Below are positions 50,543 through 58,625 of a stretch of DNA of 64,000 nt, piece after piece; position 1 is the first letter of the stretch; every line of letters starts with the position of its first letter. The notes beneath the pieces were generated by a model. The model was not told the DNA's origin and did no database searches. It worked only from the letters and a program-made list of their open reading frames with translations. Source of the DNA: Chryseobacterium oranimense. Lineage in GTDB: Bacteria; Bacteroidota; Bacteroidia; Flavobacteriales; Weeksellaceae. The stretch covers positions 744,001-808,000 of the forward strand of contig NZ_FQWT01000002.1 in assembly GCF_900129755.1 (NCBI RefSeq). Direction: 5' to 3'. The position numbers were made by a program, and so were the translations under genes.

Positions 50543-50549
50543 AAATTCT

Positions 50550-51539
50550 GTGAAAGTTTTCCGTCTTGTCATATTAATCCTGCATGTTGGTGTTTTTTTC
50601 CTCTTGTTGGGCACTTTACTGAATGCATATGTTCCGCCTAAAATATTTCCGTGGTTCAACCTGCTTTCCTTAGGGTTTCCCGTATTTATTGTCATCTATA
50701 TACTATTCACTATTTTCTGGCTTTTCAGCTTGAAAAAGAGAACCTTTATATTTATGCTGGCCGGGCTTATCTTTATGGTTCCCGTGCAAAGATGGGTGAA
50801 CTTTTCTTCCGGGGCAAAAGAAACTGCAGATCTGAAGGTAGTCACTTTTAATGTTAAAGCCGGTTTAATGGGAGCTTCTGAAATCGAGAATTATCTCACA
50901 AATGCCAATGCTGATGTGATAATGCTGCAGGAAACCGGAAAAAAAGTTTCTGTAAAAGGAATGCAGGTTATTGATAAGAATGGGATTACCAAGGTTTTTA
51001 CAAAACATAAAATTATCAACTCCAAAGAGCTTATTGATAGTAATTATGATAGCAATAATGCCTATGCTTCTCAGGCGGATATTGAAATCAAGGGAAAGGT
51101 ATACCGTTTTATCAATATTTATCTGGAACCGTTCAAATTTGAAAAAGGAATGATAAAAATGGACGGGGTAAAAGAAGAAGATGAGCAAAAACTCAAGAAT
51201 ATTGTTAAAAGGCTTATCCCTGTATTTAAGAAGCATCAGGATCAGATACGAAGTATTAAAGAAGGAATTGAAAACTCACCTTATCCTGTCATTGTGATGG
51301 GAGACCTGAATTCCGTTCCCAATTCCTATGAATATTATCATTTGTCGGATGGGCTTCAGGATGCTTTTGTAAAAGCAGGTAAAGGGAGTGCGACAAGCTT
51401 TCATGATTATAAATTTCCCATCAGGATTGATTATATTTTTACTTCAAAAACAATACAGCCGGTTAGCTATGAAGTTGACCGTACTATAAAGCTTTCTGAT
51501 CACTATCCTGTCATCGGAACATTTTCAATAAATAACTAA
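50550..51539 (+). CDS. membrane-anchored endonuclease/exonuclease/phosphatase-family protein, copy 1
   Basis: From a GTG at 50550 the protein has 329 residues; the earlier ATG (50490) would overlap the rhomboid gene by 53 bases. Three membrane segments occupy about 5-85. The EEP domain follows: VVTFNVKAG, VIMLQETG (metal Glu), VIVMGDLNSVPNS (Asp/Asn) and SDHYPV (final Asp-His). Such proteins cleave phosphodiesters or dephosphorylate lipids or nucleotides; the substrate is unknown. The domain faces either side of the membrane depending on topology, which I cannot settle. A paralogue follows. Confidence 0.85.
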   Translation: MKVFRLVILILHVGVFFLLLGTLLNAYVPPKIFPWFNLLSLGFPVFIVIYILFTIFWLFSLKKRTFIFMLAGLIFMVPVQRWVNFSSGAKETADLKVVTFNVKAGLMGASEIENYLTNANADVIMLQETGKKVSVKGMQVIDKNGITKVFTKHKIINSKELIDSNYDSNNAYASQADIEIKGKVYRFINIYLEPFKFEKGMIKMDGVKEEDEQKLKNIVKRLIPVFKKHQDQIRSIKEGIENSPYPVIVMGDLNSVPNSYEYYHLSDGLQDAFVKAGKGSATSFHDYKFPIRIDYIFTSKTIQPVSYEVDRTIKLSDHYPVIGTFSINN

Positions 51540-51617
51540 TTATCATAAAATTAGTTAAAATATTTCCGCTTGGTAGGGTTTTTGATGAATGGAATAGAGT
51601 ACCCAAGTCTGTATTCC

Positions 51618-52592
51618 ATGAAGCTGAGTCAATTACTGCTATTTATACATATCGTTGTTGCCGTGTTGCTGCTATGCACACTGGGTAATGCATGGATACC
51701 ACCTAACTTCTTAGGTGCCCTTAACCTGCTGTCTCTGGGCTTCCCATATCTTATTATCGTTTACATTCTGCTCACTTTTGTCTGGGTAATCAAAAGAAAA
51801 AAAGTTGCCATTGCTTTTGCACTTGGAGCGCTTCTTTTTTATAATCCCGTAAGACGCTGGGTTAATTTTTCCCCCAAAACAGAAAATTTAAAATCGATCA
51901 GAGATATTAAAGTTCTTACTTTTAATGTAAAATACGGTGATTTCGGTTGGGACAAAGTAAAAAAATATATCACAGACCAGAATGCAGATATCATTCTTGT
52001 TCAGGAAAAAGATACCAATCGCGCTATAAGAAAGGATATGATTAAATATCCATCCGTCATTTTAAAAACCAAGCATACCATTTTAAGACAGGAATCTCTG
52101 ATTGAAGACGAGGCAAGAGGGAATTCCTTTTACGCGGATATAGATATCAACGGAAAGATCATAAGAGTGGTCAATGTATATCTGGAGCCATTCAGACTTC
52201 ATAAATCGATGCTGAAGTTTGACGGTTTTGCAAAAGAGGGAGGAAAGATAGCCACGCTGCTTTCTCATATGACTCCTACTTTTAAGGCTCATGAAGACCA
52301 GATCAAAAAAATCAGAAAAGTAATTGATTTCTCACCTTACCCGGTAATTCTTGCAGGCGATTTTAACTCTGTTCCCAATTCTTATGAATACTATAACCTG
52401 GGAAAAGATCTTCAGGATGCCTTTCTTACGGTAGGAAACGGAGCTTCCACCAGTTTTCATGATTATAAGGTTCCATTAAGAATCGATTATATCTTTACCT
52501 CCAAATCCATTATTCCTTTAAGCTATAAAGTGGACCAATCTGTAAAATTATCGGATCATTATCCTGTAATTGCAGAATTTCTGCTAAATTAG
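51618..52592 (+). CDS. membrane-anchored endonuclease/exonuclease/phosphatase-family protein, copy 2
   Basis: The ATG at 51618 gives 324 residues and lines up with the start of copy 1; the upstream ATG at 51585 is an alternative. It has the same three membrane segments and EEP blocks: VLTFNVKYG, IILVQEKD, VILAGDFNSVPNS, and SDHYPVIAEF. The two genes are clear tandem duplicates, sharing long stretches such as LNLLSLGFP and FHDYK-x-P-x-RIDYIFTSK. Differences in the middle (VQEKD versus LQETG) may point to different substrates. Confidence 0.87.
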   Translation: MKLSQLLLFIHIVVAVLLLCTLGNAWIPPNFLGALNLLSLGFPYLIIVYILLTFVWVIKRKKVAIAFALGALLFYNPVRRWVNFSPKTENLKSIRDIKVLTFNVKYGDFGWDKVKKYITDQNADIILVQEKDTNRAIRKDMIKYPSVILKTKHTILRQESLIEDEARGNSFYADIDINGKIIRVVNVYLEPFRLHKSMLKFDGFAKEGGKIATLLSHMTPTFKAHEDQIKKIRKVIDFSPYPVILAGDFNSVPNSYEYYNLGKDLQDAFLTVGNGASTSFHDYKVPLRIDYIFTSKSIIPLSYKVDQSVKLSDHYPVIAEFLLN

Positions 52593-52596
52593 TTCC

Positions 52597-52953
52597 ATGA
52601 AAAATTTACTGTCTGCACTTTTTATGGTGTCCCTGTTATTGGCAGCCTGTTCAAAGAAAGAAACACCCGGTTTCGCAAATGAACAGGATGTGAAGGTTCA
52701 CTATGATACAGCAGCAATTGATTCATTTTCAGCTGGTGCCACATCAATAGATATTGTGCGCCAGATCAGAATGTCTTCCCAGAAATATCAGGATTCTGTA
52801 AAAGAAGCTTTAAAACTTCAGAAAGAAGAGCAGAAGCTGAAAGAAGAGCTTGAAAAAGAAAACAAAAAGAAGCAGGAAGAAGAAAAGAAAAAAACGGAAG
52901 CAGAGAAAAAGCAGAAAAATTCTGATGCTCCGCCGGCCAATGGAACAGAATAA
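52597..52953 (+). CDS. lipoprotein with a charged coiled-coil tail
   Basis: The 118-residue protein has a lipobox (LLAA-C, Cys18) after a short signal peptide. The second half is a Lys/Glu coiled coil (LKLQKEEQKLKEELEKENKK and more) that ends in a Pro/Ala/Asn tail. It starts 4 bases after the EEP copy 2 stop, so it is in the same operon. The function is unknown. Confidence 0.75.
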   Translation: MKNLLSALFMVSLLLAACSKKETPGFANEQDVKVHYDTAAIDSFSAGATSIDIVRQIRMSSQKYQDSVKEALKLQKEEQKLKEELEKENKKKQEEEKKKTEAEKKQKNSDAPPANGTE

Positions 52954-52987
52954 AATCAACAGAAAAACATTTTTAAAAAATTACAAT

Positions 52988-53401
52988 ATGAAAAAACAAA
53001 TTTTCGCAGCTGCTGCCATAGCGCTATTTGCTGTATCGTGTACAAAATCAACGACTAAAACAGAGCAGGTTGAAAATGCTGACGGATCCTTAACAACGAC
53101 GACCACTACAGTTTCAGAATCTCCGGCTGTATCCGTAGATACTGCTAAGATAGATAAGGCAAAAGAAGATGTAAAAGCCAAAGTTGATGCTGCAGGAAAC
53201 AAAATAGATGATGCTGCACAGAAAACGAAAGAAGGCATTAATAAAGCAGGAAGCGATATTAAGGAAGGAGCCAATAAAGTAGGCAGTGACATTAAAAAAG
53301 GAGCTCAGGAGGTGAGCAAAGATGTTAAAGATGCCGCAGCAAAAGGGGCTTCAAAAGTAGAAGAAGGAGCCAAAAAACTGAAGGAGGATTTAAGTAAGTA
53401 G
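52988..53401 (+). CDS. lipoprotein with LEA/apolipoprotein-like repeats
   Basis: The 137-residue protein has a lipobox (LFAVS-C, Cys18). A Thr-rich linker (DGSLTTTTTTVSES) is followed by roughly 85 residues of 11-residue amphipathic repeats (DDAAQKTKEGINKAG, SDIKEGANKVG, SDIKKGAQEVS, KDVKDAAAKGA, SKVEEGAKKLK). Such repeats resemble late-embryogenesis-abundant and YtxH-like stress proteins, which coat membranes or proteins during desiccation. That role is inferred. Earlier in-frame starts lie in the previous gene and were not used. Confidence 0.78.
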   Translation: MKKQIFAAAAIALFAVSCTKSTTKTEQVENADGSLTTTTTTVSESPAVSVDTAKIDKAKEDVKAKVDAAGNKIDDAAQKTKEGINKAGSDIKEGANKVGSDIKKGAQEVSKDVKDAAAKGASKVEEGAKKLKEDLSK

Positions 53402-53420
53402 TGAAATACTAAAATATATG

Positions 53421-53450
53421 AACGCAGCTGGAATTCCAGCTGCGTTTTTT
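53421..53450 (+). terminator. terminator, perfect palindrome
   Basis: A 26-bp perfect palindrome centred on GGAATTCC, followed by a T run, ends the mutL-to-lipoprotein stretch. Confidence 0.85.
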
Positions 53451-53515
53451 ATGCATTTTTAATGGATGCGGTTGTTGAGTTGATGGGGAAATTGGGTTTT
53501 AGTATCAAATATCTT

Positions 53516-55063
53516 CTATCTTCCCACTTCTGACTCTCTTTCTGAACCAGCCTTGTTAAGTTCCAGCAAAGGGTCAATATATTCCCTGTCATTGCTCAGT
53601 CTGGGAACTTTATTCTGTCCGCCGAGTTTACCTTTGGATTCCAGCCATCGATAGAATAATCGTGGTTTGGCAATATGTACGATCGGCCTTTTAAGGGTCA
53701 GGTTATTGTACCTTTTTGCCTCGTAATCGGAATTTATTGTTTTCAAATGACGGTCAAAGGCGTCGGTAAAGCGTTCAAGGTCATCCGGATACCGGCTGAA
53801 TTCAAAGATCCATTCGTGGGCTCCACTTTCATTCTCTTTCATGAAAACAGGAGCTCCGGTAAAGTCAGTAATGCTTGCTCCTGTCATTTCACAGGCCTTA
53901 GAAAGAGCAGATTCTACGTTGGTAATCATAAGCTCTTCGCCAAACGCATTGATGTAATGTTTGGTTCTTCCCGTAATCTTTATTCTGAAAGGATTGGTTG
54001 AGGTAAAAACAACAGTATCTCCGATCAGATATCTCCATAACCCGCCGTTGGTGGTGATCACCATTGCATAGTTTTTCCCCACTTCAACATCTTCCAGGTT
54101 TATGACCTTCGGATTGGAGAAATGGAACTGATCCATCGGAATGAATTCATAAAAAATACCATAATCCAGCATCAGAAGCATTTCGTCGCTATCCGAGCGG
54201 TCCTGTATCCCGAAGAAGCCTTCGGAAGCATTGTAAATTTCGTAGTAATTGATCTTTTTTCCGATGATCTGTCTGTATTGTTCCCTATAGGGCTTAAAAC
54301 TGATTCCGCCGTGAAAAAAGACCTCTAAATTAGGCCAGAGCTCAGAAATACTTCCGCTTCCGGTTTCCTTTAGAACCCTCTGAAGAAGAACCATCATCCA
54401 GCTAGGTACTCCGAGGATACTTCCTACGTCTTCATTTTTTACTTCTGAAGTGATGGCTTTGAGCTTACTTTCCCATTCGGACATCAGGGAGACTTTTTTA
54501 CTGGGTGTTGTAGTAATTTCTACCCAGAACGGAAGATTGTCTATTAAAATTGCCGAAAGATCCCCGAATTTGGTGTTAAAATCGGCATGAAGTTCAGAGC
54601 TGCCTCCTAATCGAAGGTTTTTATTCGTGAAGAGTTGGTTTTCCGGATGATTGTTGGCGTAGATGGAAACCATGTCCTTTCCCGCCTTCATGTGGCAGTA
54701 TTCAAGGCTTTCCGTAGAGATCGGGATGAATTTGCTTTTCGCGTTTGTGGTTCCCGATGATTTTGCAAAATGCTTGATGTAGCCGGGCCAGCTTACATCC
54801 TTGTGCCCTTGTCTGGCTTTTTCAATAAAAGGTTCAAAATCTTCATAAGTAACGATCGGAACCTTGTTTTTAAAGTCCTGATAGCTGGAAATGGAATTGA
54901 AACCGTATGCTTTGCCGTATTCAGTATCTTCAGCATGAAAAAGCTGCGAAAAGAGTATACCTTTCTGGGTTTCAATAGGATGATCCATGAAATTCTGAAT
55001 CTGATCTATCCTTTGACGGATGAACCAGTTAACGACCGTATTGAAAAGTGCCTTTGTTGCCAT
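53516..55063 (-). CDS. GH3-family acyl-adenylating protein
   Basis: The 515-residue protein has the GH3 landmarks: the P-loop-like KSSGTTNAKSKFIPIS near 92-107, PNLEVFFHGGISFKPY near 245-260, the YNASEGFFGIQ motif near 280-290, and the GGLWRYLIGDTV hinge near 335-346. GH3 enzymes adenylate carboxylic acids and couple them to amino acids. The bacterial substrate is not known. A minus-strand -7 element ends 5 bases before its ATG, so the mRNA may be leaderless. Confidence 0.9.
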   Translation of the reverse strand: MATKALFNTVVNWFIRQRIDQIQNFMDHPIETQKGILFSQLFHAEDTEYGKAYGFNSISSYQDFKNKVPIVTYEDFEPFIEKARQGHKDVSWPGYIKHFAKSSGTTNAKSKFIPISTESLEYCHMKAGKDMVSIYANNHPENQLFTNKNLRLGGSSELHADFNTKFGDLSAILIDNLPFWVEITTTPSKKVSLMSEWESKLKAITSEVKNEDVGSILGVPSWMMVLLQRVLKETGSGSISELWPNLEVFFHGGISFKPYREQYRQIIGKKINYYEIYNASEGFFGIQDRSDSDEMLLMLDYGIFYEFIPMDQFHFSNPKVINLEDVEVGKNYAMVITTNGGLWRYLIGDTVVFTSTNPFRIKITGRTKHYINAFGEELMITNVESALSKACEMTGASITDFTGAPVFMKENESGAHEWIFEFSRYPDDLERFTDAFDRHLKTINSDYEAKRYNNLTLKRPIVHIAKPRLFYRWLESKGKLGGQNKVPRLSNDREYIDPLLELNKAGSERESEVGR

Positions 55064-55068
55064 TCCAA

Positions 55069-55076
55069 CAAATATA
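55069..55076 (-). promoter_or_regulatory. -7 promoter element (TATATTTG) almost abutting the GH3 start codon
   Basis: The minus strand reads TATATTTG, then five bases, then the ATG. Transcription should begin at or next to the start codon. Confidence 0.5.
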
Positions 55077-55120
55077 ATAATATTTGGATTTTCAGAGAAT
55101 TTTTATCGTGTTAAATAAAA

Positions 55121-55149
55121 AAACCGCTACAAATTATGTAACGGTTTTA
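55121..55149 (-). terminator. terminator after the bacilliredoxin gene
   Basis: AAAACCG and CGGTTTT with further inner pairing form a stem with A and T flanks, 20 bases after the minus-strand stop. Confidence 0.75.
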
Positions 55150-55168
55150 TATTTAAACTTATTGTTTC

Positions 55169-55579
55169 TTAACAATACTCATCAAAGGCAGCCTGAAGAT
55201 TTGCTGCAATAGCTCCCGCAGGATTTCCTTCAATATGGTGTCTTTCAAGCATATGAACCAGTTCTCCGTCCTTGAAAAGAGCTACACATGGTGAGCTTGG
55301 CGGGAATGGGGCCAGGTGTTTTCTTGCTTCTGCTACGGCTTCTGTATCGAATCCTGCAAAAACAGTTGTTAAATGATCAGGCTTTTTGTCCCCTGTAAGA
55401 GAATATACAACTCCGGGTCTTGCTGCTCCGGCTGCACATCCGCATACTGAATTAATAACCAGAAGGGTAGTTCCGGACTGTTTTAAAGCCTCTTCTACCT
55501 GCGCAGGAGTTGTTAAATCTTCGAAACCTTTATCTGTAAGTTCTGCCTTCATAGGCATTACCAAATCTGTTGGATACAT
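55169..55579 (-). CDS. BrxA/BrxB-family bacilliredoxin
   Basis: The ATG at 55579 gives 136 residues. The thioredoxin-like protein carries the Cys-Gly-Cys active site in LLVINSVCGCAAGAARP near 54-70, and FPPSSPCVALF near 103-113. BrxA/B (YphP/YqiW) proteins remove bacillithiol from protein thiols in Firmicutes; in Bacteroidota the thiol partner is less clear. A -33/-7 promoter on the minus strand supports this start rather than the longer one at 55630. Confidence 0.88.
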   Translation of the reverse strand: MYPTDLVMPMKAELTDKGFEDLTTPAQVEEALKQSGTTLLVINSVCGCAAGAARPGVVYSLTGDKKPDHLTTVFAGFDTEAVAEARKHLAPFPPSSPCVALFKDGELVHMLERHHIEGNPAGAIAANLQAAFDEYC

Positions 55580-55599
55580 ATATTTTGTTTTTATCACTA

Positions 55600-55630
55600 C
55601 AAAGTTAAACAATTCTTTGCGTTTGTTCAA
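55600..55630 (-). promoter_or_regulatory. promoter of the bacilliredoxin gene
   Basis: On the minus strand TTG (55628-55630) is 20 bases from TAACTTTG (55600-55607). The ATG follows 20 bases later. Confidence 0.6.
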
Positions 55631-55739
55631 TATATAAAAACTATCAACGCTTTAGTCATAAAAAATTAATACAATATTAATATTTCAATAATATCTAAAA
55701 AAACATGAAATAAAACTATGAATAATGATAAATATTTAT

Positions 55740-55747
55740 TAAATTTG
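55740..55747 (+). promoter_or_regulatory. -7 promoter element (TAAATTTG) of the orphan small unit
   Basis: TAAATTTG lies 23 bases before an ATG at 55771 and about 160 bases before the hairpin terminator. Confidence 0.4.
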
Positions 55748-55770
55748 AAATGATTCTAAAACAACTGACC

Positions 55771-55867
55771 ATGAAAAAAACATTTACCGCTTTCCCTCGA
55801 GCAGTCAAATTATTTAACACAACCTGATTTTTCAGCAGTTAAAGCAGATGCTCTCATTCAGTTTTAA
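55771..55867 (+). pseudogene. small frame split at a 7-A tract, or small RNA
   Basis: From the ATG at 55771 the frame stops after 18 codons. With six instead of seven A after the ATG it would read MKKHLPLSLEQSNYLTQPDF and on to SAVKADALIQF, 31 residues ending at 55867. This looks more protein-like than the in-frame version. Whether it is a broken peptide gene, a slippage-controlled one, or an RNA gene cannot be told from sequence. Confidence 0.35.
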
Positions 55868-55909
55868 ATAGTGACAAGCTGAATTAATAATTATGAATAT
55901 CCAAAAATG

Positions 55910-55943
55910 AATCCGGGAACGCCAGCGTTCCCGGATTCTTTAA
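55910..55943 (+). terminator. strong hairpin terminator of the orphan small unit
   Basis: A perfect 12-bp stem (55910-55921 with 55926-55937) with a CCAG loop is followed by CTTTAATC. Confidence 0.7.
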
Positions 55944-56039
55944 TCAAATCGATATGCAAAGGTTGGATATCCTGTTTTTGGGTCCGTGTTTTGTGTTCCG
56001 AGGTTATATATCCCGGATCCCAGACCGCCTTTCCTGTAT

Positions 56040-56486
56040 TTATGAAAGAAGCTTTTTAGCCATTTCGGAAATACTTTTCCCGTCTGACTTTCCTGCTAAA
56101 GCTTTTGAAGCAGCTCCCATTACCTTTCCTAAGTCTTTGGCAGACTCAGCTCCGGTCTGAGAAATAATATTCCTGATTTCTGCTTCCAGTTCTTCCGGAG
56201 TGAGTTGTTTGGGCAAGAATTTCTCAATTATTTTCATTTGAGCTTCCTCCACTTCTGCAAGGTCATTTCTTCCCTGTGCTGAAAACTGTTCGAAAGAATC
56301 TTTACGTTGCTTGATCATTCTCTGCAGAATGGCAATTTCCTGCTCGGGAGTAACTTCAGCGCCTCTCGCTTCCGTTTGTAAAAGTAAAATTTGTGCTTTT
56401 ACAGCTCTCAGAGAATCCAGAGCAACTCTGTCTTTCTCCCTCATCGCTGTTTTAATAGCTTCACTTATAGTATTTTCTAAACTCAT
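56040..56486 (-). CDS. GatB/YqeY-domain protein
   Basis: The 148-residue protein is a complete YqeY domain, related to the tail of the GatB amidotransferase subunit: MREKDRVALDSLRAVKAQILL, MIKQRKDSFEQFSAQGRNDLAEVEEAQMKIIEKFLPKQLT, and a C-terminal helical module with DLGKVMGAASKALAGKSDGK. Its role is unclear; it may bind tRNA. It lies after ftsZ on the same strand, separated by an inverted repeat. Confidence 0.92.
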   Translation of the reverse strand: MSLENTISEAIKTAMREKDRVALDSLRAVKAQILLLQTEARGAEVTPEQEIAILQRMIKQRKDSFEQFSAQGRNDLAEVEEAQMKIIEKFLPKQLTPEELEAEIRNIISQTGAESAKDLGKVMGAASKALAGKSDGKSISEMAKKLLS

Positions 56487-56500
56487 TTTTTTTGCTTTAA

Positions 56501-56579
56501 GCTTTAGGCAATAAGCAGTAGGCTTTAAACTGGCTTCCTGATAAGATAAGCCTGCAGCTTACTGCTTATTGCTTATAGC
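56501..56579. repeat. imperfect inverted repeat between ftsZ and yqeY
   Basis: A 21-base arm containing GGCAATAAGCAGTAGGC pairs at 18 positions with its partner at 56559-56579. It is either an attenuating hairpin after ftsZ or an intergenic REP-like element. Confidence 0.55.
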
Positions 56580-56582
56580 AAT

Positions 56583-58502
56583 TTAGTCGACGTCTTTATT
56601 TAAAAATCTGTTTTCTCTTACCTGCATAGACCCATTATTGTCAGACAGATAGGTGTTGATGTTCTGATCTGATGCATTGGTTCCGTCAATAGAAATATTT
56701 TTTCTTTTAAAAGCCGGTACAGACTCGAATTCACTTGTACTGTCAAAACTCTGATAGCGTGAGTTGAACTCTTTTAATTTATTTCTTCTCTCCAGAATTC
56801 TTTCCTGATCTACTGCTTTATTCACGAAGGTGAATTCAGATTCTGCAGGTTTTGGAGCTTCAGTTTCTTTTTTTTCTTCAACAGCCGGTTTGGTTTCAGT
56901 TTTTGGCTCTTCCTGTCTTGTTTGGAAGATGGCTTCAGCTGCCTGAACCGGAATTTCAGTTACTGCAGCAGATGTAGTAAATTCTGCTTTTGGCTGTCCG
57001 TAATCTGTTTTAGGCTCATTGGATGATGGCTGATTATTGACAAAGAAACTGAATTCAACCGGTTTTTCATCTGAGAAAGCACGGGTTGCCGGTGTAGACG
57101 GGGTTTCGTCTTTTTTGGCATCAAAATCAAATTTAAAAGATTCGATTTCCAGATCATTAGGATCTTCACCTTCTTCATCGTAAGAGAAAAGACTGTAAGA
57201 TTCTTCCTGCTGCTCTTCTTCATTTCTCCAGCTGTTAGCAGGATTGTTTTGCTGATCCTCCTCTTTATCAAAGAATTTTATTTCTGTTTTGATCTCTTCT
57301 TCCTCAATAATCATTTTTTTCTCGGAAGACTTCAGCCCGAACTGAGGGATATCACTATCTTCATCATCCAGTCTGAAAGTATGTTTTCCTCCGAAATCAC
57401 GTGTGGTTTCAGAAGAGGTTTCTCTTTCCTCTCTGGTTTTAAAAGGGGATGCTTTCGGAGTTTCAAGGCTGTCGTTAAGACTGATTCTGATCTTTTCTGT
57501 AGGACCTGCAAATTTTTTGCTGTCATTTGAAAAACCGGTAGCGATTACAAGAACGCTTACAGAATCTCCCAATTCCTCATCAGCACCTACCCCGAAGATA
57601 ATATCAGCCGTATTTCCTGCTTCTTTCTGAATGTGGTCCATAATTACCCCGATCTCATCCATGGTCACTTCTTCAGCACCACTTCTGATCAATAGAAGAA
57701 CGTTCTTAGCTCCTGTGATCTTATTGTCATTCAACAATGGGGAATCAAGGGCTTTTTTAACGGCTTCTTCTGCTTTGTTTTCACCTGAAGCAATTCCGGT
57801 AGACATCAATGCAGTACCTGAGTTCTGAAGTACGGATTTGGCATCTCTAAAGTCAATGTTTACATCAAAGTAACCGGTAATAACCTCTGCCATGCCTTTT
57901 GCGGCATTGGTTAAAACTTCATCGGCTTTCGAGAATCCCTGCTTGAATCCAAGGTTTCCGAACTGCTGTCTTAATTTATCATTATTGATCACAATAAGTG
58001 AATCAACGTTATTTCTTAGCTTTTCAAGACCATTTTCTGCCTGCTCAAGTCTTCTTTTCCCTTCAAAGCTGAAAGGAACGGTAACGATACCTACTGTAAG
58101 GATACCCATATCTTTGGCCACTTTGGCAATAACAGGGGCTGCTCCGGTACCGGTACCACCACCCATTCCGGCAGTGATGAACACCATTTTGGTATTCTGG
58201 CCCATTGCTGCTTTGATCTCTTCGATGCTTTCGATAGCCGATTTTTCTCCTACTTCGGGATCCGCTCCCGCACCAAGACCTTCTGTGATGGTTGTCCCCA
58301 GCTGTACTTTATTGGCAACAGGGTTGTTGTCAAGAGTTTGGGCATCGGTATTACAGATTACGAAGTCTACTCCGTAAATACCTTTCTCGTACATGTGCTT
58401 CAGAGCGTTGTTTCCACCGCCACCTACACCGATTACTTTTATGATGGATGAATTTCCTTTTGGCAAATCAAATGAAAATCCTTGTGTATCTATGTTTTCC
58501 AT
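56583..58502 (-). CDS. ftsZ: cell division GTPase FtsZ
   Basis: The protein has 639 residues. The tubulin-like GTPase covers about 1-330, with GVGGGGNNALKHM near 26-38 and the GTP signature GGGTGTGAAP near 114-123. A disordered acidic linker of about 260 residues follows, then a conserved short peptide (VPAFKRKNI) and a further tail. Linkers this long are usual in flavobacterial FtsZ. FtsZ polymerises at midcell and recruits the divisome through FtsA. The gene is part of the leftward division cluster. Confidence 0.97.
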   Translation of the reverse strand: MENIDTQGFSFDLPKGNSSIIKVIGVGGGGNNALKHMYEKGIYGVDFVICNTDAQTLDNNPVANKVQLGTTITEGLGAGADPEVGEKSAIESIEEIKAAMGQNTKMVFITAGMGGGTGTGAAPVIAKVAKDMGILTVGIVTVPFSFEGKRRLEQAENGLEKLRNNVDSLIVINNDKLRQQFGNLGFKQGFSKADEVLTNAAKGMAEVITGYFDVNIDFRDAKSVLQNSGTALMSTGIASGENKAEEAVKKALDSPLLNDNKITGAKNVLLLIRSGAEEVTMDEIGVIMDHIQKEAGNTADIIFGVGADEELGDSVSVLVIATGFSNDSKKFAGPTEKIRISLNDSLETPKASPFKTREERETSSETTRDFGGKHTFRLDDEDSDIPQFGLKSSEKKMIIEEEEIKTEIKFFDKEEDQQNNPANSWRNEEEQQEESYSLFSYDEEGEDPNDLEIESFKFDFDAKKDETPSTPATRAFSDEKPVEFSFFVNNQPSSNEPKTDYGQPKAEFTTSAAVTEIPVQAAEAIFQTRQEEPKTETKPAVEEKKETEAPKPAESEFTFVNKAVDQERILERRNKLKEFNSRYQSFDSTSEFESVPAFKRKNISIDGTNASDQNINTYLSDNNGSMQVRENRFLNKDVD

Positions 58503-58515
58503 AACTATGCTTTTT

Positions 58516-58610
58516 ATAATTGATGACTGATGAATGATAATTGATGAGTGATAAATGGCGATGAGCAGTAATATGCTGTTTGTTTTTTATTTATCAATTA
58601 TCAATAATCT
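58516..58610. repeat. 21-bp direct repeats with inverted partner between ftsA and ftsZ
   Basis: ATAATTGATGACTGATGAAT at 58516 and a 19/21 match at 58537-58557 stand in tandem. TTATCAATTATCAATAATC near 58591-58609 is the inverse of the same word. No T-run terminator is clear. Confidence 0.55.
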
Positions 58611-58625
58611 TCTATCATTTATATT

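Larger units (their letters stand above)
55580..56039 (+). other. intergenic region with a small orphan transcription unit
   Basis: The region contains the minus-strand promoter of the bacilliredoxin gene, then on the plus strand a -7 element, a short frame interrupted at a 7-A tract, and a strong hairpin terminator. The last 95 bases hold GTCCGTG/GTTCCG words like those before murC. Confidence 0.55.

Noticed and set aside
50490..50549. ATG start for EEP copy 1
   Set aside because: It would overlap the rhomboid gene by 53 bases and add a polar stretch before the first membrane segment that copy 2 lacks.
57892..58377. A 161-residue frame antisense to ftsZ
   Set aside because: It mirrors the GTPase codons of ftsZ; Pro/Ser-rich composition and lack of motifs indicate a shadow.
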